64,000 nt of DNA from Tetradesmus obliquus (GCA_030272155.1 CP126197.1:2480001-2544000); one strand, 5' to 3'. Counted from the stretch's first letter, positions 22,475 to 35,290 are shown. Notes: generated by a model from the letters alone, not told the origin. Translations and numbers: made by a program.

Positions 22475-24928
22475 AGGTCGCTCCGATGACATTTAATATT
22501 AATAAACAACATAAAACACCTTGTGACAACATTTTAAACATGGTGTCGAAGACCAGGACGGCCAAGTAAGCGCGCCGGGAAAAATTGGCGGCGCACGGAC
22601 GATTTGAAGGCCGCTGCGCTTTGCTTCTCCTTTCGTCCGCAATCATATAAAGGCCTCACATGCATGTGGGTGAAATGTCCGAGCTGAGACGGACGAGTAG
22701 GTATTTTTGGAGGCCCAGCCAAGTTCCAGTGGCGGTGGACCGGCACCCGTGCCAACCTGTTTCCAACAGCCAGGTCGCTCCGATGACATTTAATATTAAT
22801 AAACAACATAAAACACCTTGTTACAACATCTTAAACATGGTGTCGAAGACCACATTCCATTCGTCCAGGACGGCCAAGTAAGCGCGCCGGGAAAAATTGG
22901 CGGCGCACGGACGATTTGAAGGCCGCTGCGCTTTGCTTCTCCTTTCGTCCGCAATCATATAAAGGCCTTCAAAAAAAAAATCATATAAAGGCCTCACATG
23001 CATGTGGGTGAAATGTCCGAGCTGAGACGGACGAGTAGGTATTTTTGGAGGCCCAGCCAAGTTCCAGTGGCGGTGGACCGGCACCCGTGCCAACCTGTTT
23101 CCAACAGCCAGGTCGCTCCGATGACATTTAATATTAATAAACAACATAAAACACCTTGTTACAACATCTTAAACATGGTGTCGAAGACCACATTCCATTC
23201 GTCCAGGACGGCCAAGTAAGCGCGCCGGGAAAAATTGGCGGCGCACGGACGATTTGAAGGCCGCTGCGCTTTGCTTCTCCTTTCGTCCGCAATCATATAA
23301 AGGCCTCACATGCATGTGGGTGAAATGTCCGAGCTGAGACGGACGAGTAGGTATTTTTGGAGGCCCAGCCAAGTTCCAGTGGCGGTGGACCGGCACCCGT
23401 GCCAACCTGTTTCCAACAGCCAGGTCGCTCCGATGACATTTAATATTAATAAACAACATAAAACACCTTGTGACAACATGCTAAACATGGTGTCGAAGAC
23501 CAGGACGGCCAAGTAAGCGCGCCGGGAAAAATTGGCGGCGCACGGACGATTTGAAGGCCGCTGCGCTTTGCTTCTCCTTTCGTCCGCAATCATATAAAGG
23601 CCTCCCAAGAGACGCGGGCGGCGCACCGACGATTTGAAGGCCGCTGCGCTTTGCTTCTCCTTTCGTCCGCAATCATATAAAGGCCTTCAAAAAAAAAAAT
23701 CATATAAAGGCCTCACATGCATGTGGGTGAAATGTCCGAGCTGAGACAGACGAGTAGGTATTTTTGGAGGCCCAGCCAAGTTCCAGTGGCGGTGGACCGG
23801 CACCCGTGCCAACCTGTTTCCAACAGCCAGGTCGCTCCGATGACATTTAATATTAATAAACAACATAAAACACCTTGTTACAACATCTTAAACATGGTGT
23901 CGAAGACCACATTCCATTCGTCCAGGACGGCCAAGTAAGCGCGCCGGGTAAAATTGGCGGCGCACGAACGATTTGAAGGCCGCTGCGCTTTGCTTCTCCT
24001 TTCGTCCGCAATCATATAAAGGCCTCACATGCATGTGGGTGAAATGTCCGAGCTGAGACGGACGAGTAGGTATTTTTGGAGGCCCAGCCAAGTTCCAGTG
24101 GCGGTGGACCGGCACCCGTGCCAACCTGTTTCCAACAGCCAGGTCGCTCCGATGACATTTTTTTTTTTGAAGCAAGAAAGTTACAAGGGTGACATTTAAT
24201 ATTATTAAACTACATAAAACACCTTGTTACAACATTTTAAACATGGTGTCGAAGACCACATTCCATTCGTCCAGGACGGCCAAGTAAGCGCGCCGGGAAA
24301 AATTGGCGGCGCACGGACGATTTGAAGGCCGCTGCGCTTTGCTTCTCCTTTCGTCCGCAATCATATAAAGGCCTCACATGCATGTGGGTGAAATGTCCGA
24401 GCTGAGACAGACGAGTAGGTATTTTTGGAGGCCCAGCCAAGTTCCAGTGGCGGTGGACCGGCACCCGTGCCAACCTGTTTCCAACAGCCAGGTCGCTCCG
24501 ATGACATTAATATTAATATTAATAACTACATAAAACACCTTGTTAAAACATCTTAAACATGGTGTCGAAGACCACACTGAATAGACAGGTGGCGATTGTC
24601 TGTGTCGACAATCAGTCACCTATAAATAGGCGTCTTGTGTGTGTGTGTGTCGTAATGCTGCCTGTTAGGTGCAGCTTTTAAAGGTGTGCAAGTCACCATG
24701 CATTGATAGCTGACAGCTACACTATGGACAGCTTTTGTTTCAAGGGCCAGTCACGGTCTGTCACACATCACAGGACGTCATTGCGTAACTGTGATTTTAG
24801 TGGAGTCTGGGCACTCGGTCAGGTCCTGGATGCCTTTCGGGGCTGCCCCGCACGGGGCTGTCTGCATGATCGTGTGACAGCGTCTCTTGGTACAAGAGAC
24901 CTGTGGGGTGAGTGCGGAACAGGTTGCC

Positions 24929-25580
24929 GGGGAGGCAGCGTTGGTGCAGCAATCAAGGGCGCCGCTGCAGGCTGCCGCCAGGGGCGGCAGGCTGCCGCTG
25001 CGCCTTGCAGCATACATAGAGGCGCTGCAAAGTGTGGGCATCCACAGGCACGTGGAGCACAGCGCCATGACCCGCCAGCAGATCCAGCTTGAGCTGCTAG
25101 TGGGGAACCACAGCGTGGGTAGCAGCTCAGATGGGCAGATGTTGGCAGCAGCCGGCACCCTACCTGCCCAGCTGCGCCACGGCGCAGGCACCACACTGGG
25201 GCAGGTGCAGCAGCAGCTAACTGGACAGCCGCAGCAAGATGGCTTAGTGCTGCCGCCCACATGGCTGCGCACTCTGCGGGAGGGCAGCACAGGTGCATGG
25301 CAGACCGATACGCAGCAGCAGTGGGCACAACAGTTGCAGCAAGATGGCGCCACCAAGTGCTACAAGGTGCAGCAGGATGGCAGCTTGAAGGCCACGACAG
25401 CTGTCCCAATGGACACAGCAGCCCTACAATGGGCGCCCTGTTGTGTGGTAGATGTAAAAGCAGTGCCGCACCCTGCCTTTCAGCGGCAACAACAGCAGCG
25501 GCAGCAGCGACAGCAGCAGCAGCATCGGCAACAGCCAGCAGCACGGCAACAGCAGCAGCCACGACAGCAGCAACAGCAGG

Positions 25581-25617
<37 letters not shown>

Positions 25618-25674
25618 AGCAGCATGGCAACAGCAGCAGCCGCGACAACAGCAACAACAGGAACAGCAGCAGCC

Positions 25675-25722
<48 letters not shown>

Positions 25723-26840
25723 CCAGGGACAGCAACAGCAACAGCAGCAATCGCAAAGCACGCCGTCATGGTACCTGGTGGGTGCTTGGGCAGACATTCG
25801 CGTAGATCCTAGTGTATGGGGGATGGGGTTTGCTGTCAGCCTGCTGCAGTTCACACCAAAGGTGGCAACATGCAGGCTGCTGCAGGAGCAATGCAGCCGG
25901 CAGTGCAAAGAGGGGTGGGTGTCAGGCGTAGGCATGCGCCCGCGGCTGTGGCGCAACCGCCTGGGTGCTGAGGCGCCACAGGACGGCCTGCAGGAGATGG
26001 AGGCAGCTCAGAAACGGTCTTTCCAGCAAATGCAGCAAAGTAGCGAGGCGCCAGGCAATCGCAGCAGCAGCAGCAGTGACAGCCAGCGGTTTAGCGATGC
26101 AGCTATGATGGCAGCTTACCATGCGTCCTGGATGGATCCGTCCAGGGAGCGGGAGCTGCCAAGACAGCGCGCAGCAACTGCAGCAGCAGTGGTCACGGCT
26201 CAGCGGCAGCAACAGGAGCAGCAACAGCAGCGCATCAGCTGCCCAGCACACAATGATCTACTGGACCCGATCACTCAATCCATGGGTGCTGCCAATGCCA
26301 GGCAGCACCGCTGGGTGGCGAGTTATCAGAGGCTGAAAGACACCCAGCTGCCGAGGCGGCTGCGAGTGTTTGGCTGGCGGCTTCTGCATGCAGGAGTGAA
26401 GGTAGGCGCACGGCGCATGCTGGCATCCAGCAGGCGCGCGCCGGCTCACTTTGCCTGCCCAGCACAGCAGTGTCAGCAGCCGCAGCAACTGGAGACCCTC
26501 ACCCACTTGTTTGTGGAGTGCCCAATAGCTGCAGCAGTGTGGCAGTGGTATGCGCAACAGGTGTGGCAGCGTGTGCAGCCAGGAGCAGTGGTCCCTGTTA
26601 ATAACAGCCGTCTGCTGCTGCTGGATGACTTCAGTGTGTGGGCGCCGCCAGCAGGGCAGCAGCAGTTGTGGACGCAGCTGCGTCTGCTGCTGCTGGAATC
26701 CATTTGGGTGGTGCGCTGCAGCAGCAGCAGGGCTGGCGTGACTGTGGCCAGTGCGGGTGGTAGCGAGGGCGGCAGCAGCCGCAATGCAGGCAGCAGTTTG
26801 CAATCGCAGAGCCACAGCAACAGCGGTGCGGAGGACAACA

Positions 26841-26880
<40 letters not shown>

Positions 26881-27157
26881 GGGCAGCCAACGGTTTGCAG
26901 CTGGCGAGCCGGGCAGCTCTTCATACGCTGCTAAGGCTGTGGCGTGCAGGTTTCTGGCAGAGCTACGGCAGCAAATTCAGAGGGAATGGGATAGGGTGGA
27001 AGTAGATGTTAGGTTGGGTTGTGGGATACCGTTTGCATGGCTGCAAGGAAGGTCGCCTGAGATCAAACTTGTTGACTTTTGGCAGAAGTGGGGAGCACTG
27101 TATAGGGTGGGCACCGATGGTCGCATCAAGATTCGGGCCGGCACGGCTGGCATGTGA
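24929..27157 (+). CDS. LINE ORF2, C-terminal 742 codons (5'-truncated)
   Basis: The longest reading frame in the window, open from the chimeric junction to TGA at 27155-27157. Residues about 185-280 are Gln runs from CAG repeats. A conserved-looking segment follows (PSWYLVGAWADIRVDPSVWG). RLRVFGWRLLHAGVKVGARRM leads into a zinc motif at residues C510, C515, H526, C531 (26456-26521), then AAVWQWY: this is the zf-RVT pattern found after the reverse transcriptase in LINE ORF2. A Ser run and the end FWQKWGALYRV follow. No RT palm motif (such as a YADD box) or endonuclease is present, so it lies wholly downstream of the RT and is not autonomous. It has no natural start. The clade is not certain; L1-like or RandI-like algal LINEs are candidates. 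Confidence 0.82.
25484..25755 (+). repeat. CAG-rich low-complexity tract in LINE ORF2
   Basis: CAG/CAA codons for long Gln runs with scattered Arg, Pro, Ala and His. The reverse strand and the other frames are also open here (poly-Leu, poly-Ala, poly-Cys), which creates several false frames. Confidence 0.9.
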
Positions 27158-27345
27158 GTGATGGGTTGGGCACGGGTATAGGTGGCGTGGTGGTCTGTTT
27201 TGACGGCTCGGGCAGGATATGCAATGCATTCGTTGGAGTAGTGGTTGTCGTTCCTCGTTGTGATGTGTTGCAAAATAGAATGGCAAAGGCTAAGTTGATG
27301 GCTGGGTTACGTTATGTATGCATGCGCGTGGGTAGCAGAGTATGA
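27154..27345 (+). other. Open frame overlapping the ORF2 end, RNase H-like resemblance doubtful
   Basis: Minus-one relative to ORF2, open from 27106 and continuing to TGA at 27343-27345; no ATG at its head. It encodes GIGGVVVCFDGSGRICNAFV and later AKAKLMAGLRY, which faintly recalls the first strands and first helix of RNase H. The diverged LINE copy 1 keeps the frame across a 6-bp difference but stops one codon after AGLR. Changes between the copies are not biased to silent sites, so coding is unproven. Confidence 0.3.
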
Positions 27346-27507
27346 TTATGTGCGCAGGCATGTGCTGATAAGTTTGCGTGTGTGTATATGTGTGTCTGTG
27401 TTGGAGTCATTTTTTTTACATATTGCCACATGTCTCATAGGGGTATGTTCGGTCAATAGCAGGATGTGCTTTGCATGAAGTGGAGAGTCTATGAATAGAC
27501 AGGTGGC

Positions 27508-27527
27508 GATTGTCTGTGTCGACAATC
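27508..27527 (+). promoter_or_regulatory. LINE 3' region hairpin 1
   Basis: GATTGTC-TGTGTC-GACAATC, 7-bp arms. Arms also intact in LINE copies 1 and 2, where the loop differs. Confidence 0.6.
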
Positions 27528-27754
27528 AGTCACCTATAAATAGGCGTCTTGTGTGTGTGTCGTAATGCTGCCTGTAAGGTGCAGCTTTTAGAGGTGTGCA
27601 AGTCACCATGCATTGATAGCTGACAGCTACACTATGGACAGCTTTTGTTTCAAGGGCCAGTCACGGTCTGTCACACATCACAGGACGTCATTGCGTGACT
27701 GTGATTTTAGTGGAGTCTGGGCACTCGGTCAGGTCCTGGATGCCTTTCGGGGCT

Positions 27755-27768
27755 GCCCCGCACGGGGC
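27755..27768 (+). promoter_or_regulatory. LINE 3' region hairpin 2
   Basis: GCCCC-GCAC-GGGGC. In LINE copy 1 the loop reads TCAT while both arms are kept. B2 copies have one mismatch (CCTCG on the + strand). Confidence 0.55.
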
Positions 27769-27791
27769 TGTCTGCATGATCGTGTGACAGC

Positions 27792-27810
27792 GTCTCTTGG
27801 TACAAGAGAC
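27792..27810 (+). promoter_or_regulatory. LINE 3' region hairpin 3
   Basis: GTCTCTTG-GTA-CAAGAGAC, 8-bp perfect arms with a 3-nt loop, about 100 nt before the A-run. The strongest hairpin in the element, and unchanged in the diverged copy. A candidate recognition structure for the element's own reverse transcriptase. Confidence 0.6.
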
Positions 27811-27895
27811 CTGTGGGGTGAGTGCGGAACAGGTTGCCTCACTCTCTCAATGGATCTTTTTGTGGAGCAAGTGCACAGTTATGTAGGTCAGCCCT

Positions 27896-27900
27896 TGTAA
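27896..27900 (+). terminator. TGTAA polyadenylation signal of the LINE
   Basis: TGTAA lies 12 nt before the A-run (TGTAACTTTCTTGCTTC then A's). UGUAA 10-20 nt before the cleavage site is the usual chlorophyte signal, so the LINE RNA is probably a Pol II transcript ended by the host machinery. All full LINE tails here carry it. Confidence 0.8.
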
Positions 27901-27912
27901 CTTTCTTGCTTC

Positions 27913-27943
<31 letters not shown>

Positions 27944-28485
27944 CCACACTCCATTCGTCCAGGACGGCCAAGTAAGCGCGCCGGGAAAAATTGGCGGCGC
28001 ACGGACGATTTGAAGGCCGCTGCGCTTTGCTTCTCCTTTCGTCCGCAATCATATAAAGGCCTCACATGCATGTGGGTGAAATGTCCGAGCTGAGACGGAC
28101 GAGTAGGTATTTTTGGAGGCCCAGCCAAGTTCCAGTGGCGGTGGACCGGCACCCGTGCCAACCTGTTTCCAACAGCCAGGTCGCTCCGATGACATTTAAT
28201 ATTAATAAACAACATAAAACACCTTGTTACAACATTTTAAACATGGTGTCGAAGACCAGGACGGCCAAGTAAGCGCGCCGGGAAAAATTGGCGGCGCACG
28301 GACGATTTGAAGGCCGCTGCGCTTTGCTTCTCCTTTCGTCCGCAATCATATAAAGGCCTCACATGCATGTGGGTGAAATGTCCGAGCTGAGACGGACGAG
28401 TAGGTATTTTTGGAGGCCCAGCCAAGTTCCAGTGGCGGTGGACCGGCACCCGTGCCAACCTGTTTCCAACAGCCAGGTCGCTCCG

Positions 28486-28773
28486 TTTTTTTTTTTTTTT
28501 TTTTGGAGCAAGAAAGTCACAAAGGCTGACCTACATAACTGTGCCCTTGCTCCACCAAAAGATCCATTGAGAGAGTGAGGCAACCTGTTCCGCACTCACC
28601 CCACAGGTCTCTTGTACCAAGAGACGCTGTCACACGATTTTTTTTTTCGCTGTCACACGATCATGCAGACAGCCTCGTGCGGGGCAGCCCCGAAAGGCAT
28701 CCAGGACCTGACCGAGTGCCCAGACTCCACTAAAATCACAGTCACGCAATGACGTCCTGTGATGGATCTTTTT
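28486..28773 (-). mobile_element. LINE family B copy, subtype B2
   Basis: Pure T-run of 19; normal TSD. First of the pair at 28.5/29.1 kb. Confidence 0.88.
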
Positions 28774-29081
28774 AGGTCGCTCCGATGACATTTAATATTA
28801 ATAAACAACATAAAACACCTTGTGACAACATTTTAAACATGGTGTCGAAGACCAGGACGGCCAAGTAAGCGCGCCGGGTAAAATTGGCGGCGCACGGACG
28901 ATTTGAAGGCCGCTGCGCTTTGCTTCTCCTTTCGTCCGCAATCATATAAAGGCCTCACATGCATGTGGGTGAAATGTCCGAGCTGAGACGGACGAGTAGG
29001 TATTTTTGGAGGCCCAGCCAAGTTCCAGTGGCGGTGGACCGGCACCCGTGCCAACCTGTTTCCAACAGCCAGGTCGCTCCG

Positions 29082-29372
29082 TTTTTTTTTCTTTTTTTTT
29101 TTTTTATGCAAGAAAGTTACAAAGGCTGACCTACATAACTGTGCACTTGCTCCACAAAAAGATCCATTGAGAGAGTGAGGCAACCTGTTCCGCACTCACC
29201 CCACAGGTCTCTTGTACCAAGAGACGCTGTCACACGATTTTTTTTTCGCTGTCACACGATCATGCAGACAGCCCCGTGCGGGGCAGCCCCGAAAGGCATC
29301 CAGGACCTGACCGAGTGCCCAGACTCCACTAAAATCACAGTCACACAATGACGTCCTGTGACGGATCTTTTT
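29082..29372 (-). mobile_element. LINE family B copy, subtype B3
   Basis: T9-C-T14 run; internal T-run shortened to eight. Followed by a monomer with CACGGATGATTTG. Confidence 0.88.
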
Positions 29373-31137
29373 AGGTCGCTCCGATGACATTTAATATTAA
29401 TAAACAACATAAAACACCTTGTGACAACATTTTAAACATGGTGTCGAAGACCAGGACGGCCAAGTAAGCGCGCCGGGAAAAATTGGCGGCGCACGGATGA
29501 TTTGAAGGCCGCTGCGCTTTGCTTCTCCTTTCGTCCGCAATCATATAAAGGCCTCACATGCATGTGGGTGAAATGTCCGAGCTGAGACGGACGAGTAGGT
29601 ATTTTTGGAGGCCCAGCCAAGTTCCAGTGGCGGTGGACCGGCACCCGTGCCAACCTGTTTCCAACAGCCAGGTCGCTCCGATGACATTTAATATTAATAA
29701 ACAACATAAAACACCTTGTTACAACATCTTAAACATGGTGTCGAAGACCACATTCCATTCGTCCAGGACGGCCAAGTAAGCGCGCCGGGAAAAATTGGCG
29801 GCGCACGGACGATTTGAAGGCCGCTGCGCTTTGCTTCTCCTTTCGTCCGCAATCATATAAAGGCCTCACATGCATGTGGGTGAAATGTCCGAGCTGAGAC
29901 GGACGAGTAGGTATTTTTGGAGGCCCAGCCAAGTTCCAGTGGCGGTGGACCGGCACCCGTGCCAACCTGTTTCCAACAGCCAGGTCGCTCCGATGACATT
30001 TAATATTAATAAACAACATAAAACACCTTGTGACAACATGCTAAACATGGTGTCGAAGACCAGGACGGCCAAGTAAGCGCGCCGGGAAAAATTGGCGGCG
30101 CACGGACGATTTGAAGGCCGCTGCGCTTTGCTTCTCCTTTCGTCCGCAATCATATAAAGGCCTCCCAAGAGACGCGGGCGGCGCACCGACGATTTGAAGG
30201 CCGCTGCGCTTTGCTTCTCCTTTCGTCCGCAATCATATAAAGGCCTTCAAAAAAAAAATCATATAAAGGCCTCACATGCATGTGGGTGAAATGTCCGAGC
30301 TGAGACAGACGAGTAGGTATTTTTGGAGGCCCAGCCAAGTTCCAGTGGCGGTGGACCGGCACCCGTGCCAACCTGTTTCCAACAGCCAGGTCGCTCCGAT
30401 GACATTTAATATTAATAAACAACATAAAACACCTTGTTACAACATCTTAAACATGGTGTCGAAGACCACATTCCATTCGTCCAGGACGGCCAAGTAAGCG
30501 CGCCGGGTAAAATTGGCGGCGCACGAACGATTTGAAGGCCGCTGCGCTTTGCTTCTCCTTTCGTCCGCAATCATATAAAGGCCTCACATGCATGTGGGTG
30601 AAATGTCCGAGCTGAGACGGACGAGTAGGTATTTTTGGAGGCCCAGCCAAGTTCCAGTGGCGGTGGACCGGCACCCGTGCCAACCTGTTTCCAACAGCCA
30701 GGTCGCTCCGATGACATTTTTTTTTTTGAAGCAAGAAAGTTACAAGGGTGACATTTAATATTAATAAACTACATAAAACACCTTGTTACAACATTTTAAA
30801 CATGGTGTCGAAGACCACATTCCATTCGTCCAGGACGGCCAAGTAAGCGCGCCGGGAAAAATTGGCGGCGCACGGACGATTTGAAGGCCGCTGCGCTTTG
30901 CTTCTCCTTTCGTCCGCAATCATATAAAGGCCTCACATGCATGTGGGTGAAATGTCCGAGCTGAGACAGACGAGTAGGTATTTTTGGAGGCCCAGCCAAG
31001 TTCCAGTGGCGGTGGACCGGCACCCGTGCCAACCTGTTTCCAACAGCCAGGTCGCTCCGATGACATTAATATTAATATTAATAACTACATAAAACACCTT
31101 GTTAAAACATCTTAAACATGGTGTCGAAGACCACACT

Positions 31138-31587
31138 GAATAGACAGGTGGCGATTGTCTGTGTCGACAATCAGTCACCTATAAATAGGCGTCTTGTGTG
31201 TGTGTGTGTCGTAATGCTGCCTGTTAGGTGCAGCTTTTAAAGGTGTGCAAGTCACCATGCATTGATAGCTGACAGCTACACTATGGACAGCTTTTGTTTC
31301 AAGGGCCAGTCACGGTCTGTCACACATCACAGGACGTCATTGCGTAACTGTGATTTTAGTGGAGTCTGGGCACTCGGTCAGGTCCTGGATGCCTTTCGGG
31401 GCTGCCCCGCACGGGGCTGTCTGCATGATCGTGTGACAGCGTCTCTTGGTACAAGAGACCTGTGGGGTGAGTGCGGAACAGGTTGCCTCACTCTCTCAAT
31501 GGATCTTTTTGTGGAGCAAGTGCAAAGTTATGTAGGTCAGCCCTTGTAACTTTCTTGCTTCAAAAAAAAAAAAAAAAAAAAAAAAAA
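31138..31587 (+). mobile_element. LINE tail insertion, family S
   Basis: GACCACACT flanks and TGCGTAACTG marker as at 19349. The monomer to its right has GCGTGTGG and CCAAATTCC, shared with the copy at 57604 but not with that at 19349. Confidence 0.92.
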
Positions 31588-34022
31588 GACCACACTCCAT
31601 TCGTCCAGGACGGCCAAGTAAGCGCGCCGGGAAAAATTGGCGGCGCACGGACGATTTGAAGGCCGCTGCGCTTTGCTTCTCCTTTCGTCCGCAATCATAT
31701 AAAGGCCTCACATGCGTGTGGGTGAAATGTCCGAGCTGAGACGGACGAGTAGGTATTTTTGGAGGCCCAGCCAAATTCCAGTGGCGGTGGACCGGCACCC
31801 GTGCCAACCTGTTTCCAACAGCCAGGTCGCTCCGATGACATTTAATATTAATAAACAACATAAAACACCTTGTGACAACATTTTAAACATGGTGTCGAAG
31901 ACCAGGACGGCCAAGAAAGCGCGCCGGGAAAAATTGGCGGCGCATGGACGATTTGAAGGCCGCTGCGCTTTGCTTCTCCTTTCGTCCGCAATCATATAAA
32001 GGCCTTCAAAAATAAATAAAAAATAAATCATATAAAGGCCTCACATGCATGTGGGTGAAATGTCCGAGCTGAGACGGACGAGTAGGTATTTTTGGAGGCC
32101 CAGCCAAGTTCCAGTGGCGGTGGACCGGCACCCGTGCCAACCTGTTTCCAACAGCCAGGTCGCTCCGATGACATTTAATATTAATAAACAACAAAAAACA
32201 CCTTGTGACAACATTTTAAACATGGTATCGAAGACCACATTCCATTCGTCCAGGACGGCCAAGTAAGCGCGCCGGGAAAAATTGGCGGCGCACGGACGAT
32301 TTGAAGGCCGCTGCGCTTTGCTTCTCCTTTCGTCCGCAATCATATAAAGGCCTCACATGCATGTGGGTGAAATGTCCGAGCTGAGACGGACGAGTAGGTA
32401 TTTTTGGAGGCCCAGCCAAGTTCCAGTGGCGGTGGACCGGCACCCGTGCCAACCTGTTTCCAACAGCCAGGTCGCTCCGATGACATTTAATATTAATAAA
32501 CAACATAAAACACCTTGTTACAACATTTTAAACATGGTGTCGAAGACCAGGACGGCCAAGTAAGCGCGCCGGGAAAAATTGGCGGCGCACGGACGATTTG
32601 AAGGCCGCTGCGCTTTGCTTCTCCTTTCGTCCGCAATCATATAAAGGCCTCACATGCATGTGGGTGAAATGTCCGAGCTGAGACGGACGAGTAGGTATTT
32701 TTGGAGGCCCAGCCAAGTTCCAGTGGCGGTGGACCGGCACCCGTGCCAACCTGTTTCCAACAGCCAGGTCGCTCCGATGACATTTAATATTAATAAACTA
32801 CATAAAACACCTTGTTACAACATTTTAAACATGGTGTCGAAGACCACATTCCATTCGTCCAGGACGGCCAAGTAAGCGCGCCGGGAAAAATTGGCGGCGC
32901 ACGGACGATTTGAAGGCCGCTGCGCTTTGTTTCTCCTTTCGTCCGCAATCATATAAAGGCCTCACATGCGTGTGGGTGAAATGTCCGAGCTGAGACGGAC
33001 GAGTAGGTATTTTTGGAGGCCCAGCCAAGTTCCAGTGGCAGTGGACCGGCACCCGTGCCAACCTGTTTCCAACAGCCAGGTCGCTCCGATGACATTTAAT
33101 ATTAATAAACTACATAAAACACCTTGTTAAAACATCTTAAACATGGTGTCGAAGACCACATTCCATTCGTCCAGGACGGCCAAGTAAGCGCGCCGGGAAA
33201 AATTGGCGGCGCACGGACGATTTGAAGGCCGCTGCGCTTTGCTTCTCCTTTCGTCCGCAATCATATAAAGGCCTCACATGCATGTGGGTGAAATGTCCGA
33301 GCTGAGACAGACGAGTAGGTATTTTTGGAGGCCCAGCCAAGTTCCAGTGGCGGTGGACTGGCACCCGTGCCAACCTGTTTCCAACAGCCAGGTCGCTCCG
33401 ATGACATTTAATATTAATAACTACATAAAACACCTTGTTAAAACATCTTAAACATGGTGTCGAAGACCACACTCCATTCGTCCAGGAAGGCCAAGTAAGC
33501 GCGCCGGGAAAAATTGGCGGCGCACGGACGATTTGAAGGCCGCTGCGCTTTGCTTCTCCTTTCGTCCGCAATCATATAAAGGCCTCACATGCATGTGGGT
33601 GAAATGTCCGAGCTGAGACAGACGAGTAGGTATTTTTGGAGGCCCAGCCAAGTTCCAGTGGCGGTGGACTGGCACCCGTGCCAACCTGTTTCCAACAGCC
33701 AGGTCGCTCCGATGACATTTAATATTAATAACTACATAAAACACCTTGTGACAACATGCTAAACATGGTGTCGAAGACCACACTCCATTCGTCCAGGACG
33801 GCCAAGTAAGCGCGCCGGGAAAAATTGGCGGCGCACGGATGATTTGAAGGCCGCTGCGCTTTGCTTCTCCTTTCGTCCGCAATCATATAAAGGCCTCACA
33901 TGCATGTGGGTGAAATGTCCGAGCTGAGACGGACGAGTAGGTATTTTTGGAGGCCCAGCCAAGTTCCAGTGGCGGTGGACCGGCACCCGTGCCAACCTGT
34001 TTCCAACAGCCAGGTCGCTCCG

Positions 34023-34309
34023 TTGTTTTTTTTTTTTTTTGGAGCAAGAAAGTCACAAAGGCTGACCTACATAACTGTGCCCTTGCTCCACCAAAAGATC
34101 CATTGAGAGAGTGAGGCAACCTGTTCCGCACTCACCCCACAGGTCTCTTGTACCAAGAGACGCTGTCACACGATTTTTTTTTTCGCTGTCACACGATCAT
34201 GCAGACAGCCTCGTGCGGGGCAGCCCCGAAAGGCATCCAGGACCTGACCGAGTGCCCAGACTCCACTAAAATCACAGTCACGCAATGACGTCCTGTGATG
34301 GATCTTTTT
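34023..34309 (-). mobile_element. LINE family B copy, subtype B2
   Basis: Left junction CCGTTG then T-run. First pair of higher-order unit one. Confidence 0.87.
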
Positions 34310-34617
34310 AGGTCGCTCCGATGACATTTAATATTAATAAACAACATAAAACACCTTGTGACAACATTTTAAACATGGTGTCGAAGACCAGGACGGCCAA
34401 GTAAGCGCGCCGGGTAAAATTGGCGGCGCACGGACGATTTGAAGGCCGCTGCGCTTTGCTTCTCCTTTCGTCCGCAATCATATAAAGGCCTCACATGCAT
34501 GTGGGTGAAATGTCCGAGCTGAGACGGACGAGTAGGTATTTTTGGAGGCCCAGCCAAGTTCCAGTGGCGGTGGACCGGCACCCGTGCCAACCTGTTTCCA
34601 ACAGCCAGGTCGCTCCG

Positions 34618-34908
34618 TTTTTTTTTCTTTTTTTTTTTTTTTGCAAGAAAGTTACAAAGGCTGACCTACATAACTGTGCACTTGCTCCACAAAAAGATCC
34701 ATTGAGAGAGTGAGGCAACCTGTTCCGCACTCACCCCACAGGTCTCTTGTACCAAGAGACGCTGTCACACGATTTTTTTTTTCGCTGTCACACGATCATG
34801 CAGACAGCCCCGTGCGGGGCAGCCCCGAAAGGCATCCAGGACCTGACCGAGTGCCCAGACTCCACTAAAATCACAGTCACACAATGACGTCCTGTGATGG
34901 ATCTTTTT
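34618..34908 (-). mobile_element. LINE family B copy, B3 with GATGG end
   Basis: T-run with one C, tail TTGCAAG, CACACAATG but GATGGATC, hence a B3/B1 mixture. Confidence 0.86.
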
Positions 34909-35290
34909 AGGTCGCTCCGATGACATTTAATATTAATAAACAACATAAAACACCTTGTGACAACATTTTAAACATGGTGTCGAAGACCAGGACGGCCAAG
35001 TAAGCGCGCCGGGAAAAATTGGCGGCGCACGGACGATTTGAAGGCCGCTGCGCTTTGCTTCTCCTTTCGTCCGCAATCATATAAAGGCCTCACATGCATG
35101 TGGGTGAAATGTCCGAGCTGAGACGGACGAGTAGGTATTTTTGGAGGCCCAGCCAAGTTCCAGTGGCGGTGGACCGGCACCCGTGCCAACCTGTTTCCAA
35201 CAGCCAGGTCGCTCCGATGACATTTAATATTAATAAACAACATAAAACACCTTGTTACAACATCTTAAACATGGTGTCGAAGACCACATT

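Larger units (their letters stand above)
24579..27941 (+). mobile_element. LINE, family S locus enlarged to 3.4 kb (chimeric)
   Basis: The outer flanks are those of family S (GACCACACT at 24570-24578 and 27942-27950). 24579-24928 is the family S tail up to AGGTTGCC, with marker TGCGTAACTG. At 24929 it jumps to ORF2 interior and then runs through ORF2, a complete second 3' region with the other subtype's markers (TGCGTGACTG, GTGCACAGTT) and an A-run at 27913-27941. It thus holds two 3' regions and one A-run, and is best read as a recombination or nested-insertion product at a family S site. It is the longest LINE copy in the window. Confidence 0.9.

Noticed and set aside
24819-25769. Long minus-strand open frame of poly-Ala and poly-Cys type opposite ORF2
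   Set aside because: Shadow of the CAG-rich tract; no conserved segment.
27613-27900. 95-codon open frame in the LINE 3' region, ending in the TAA of TGTAA
   Set aside because: It stays open in the diverged copy, but nearly all differences there change the amino acid. The sequence seems kept for its RNA or simply by youth, not as protein.
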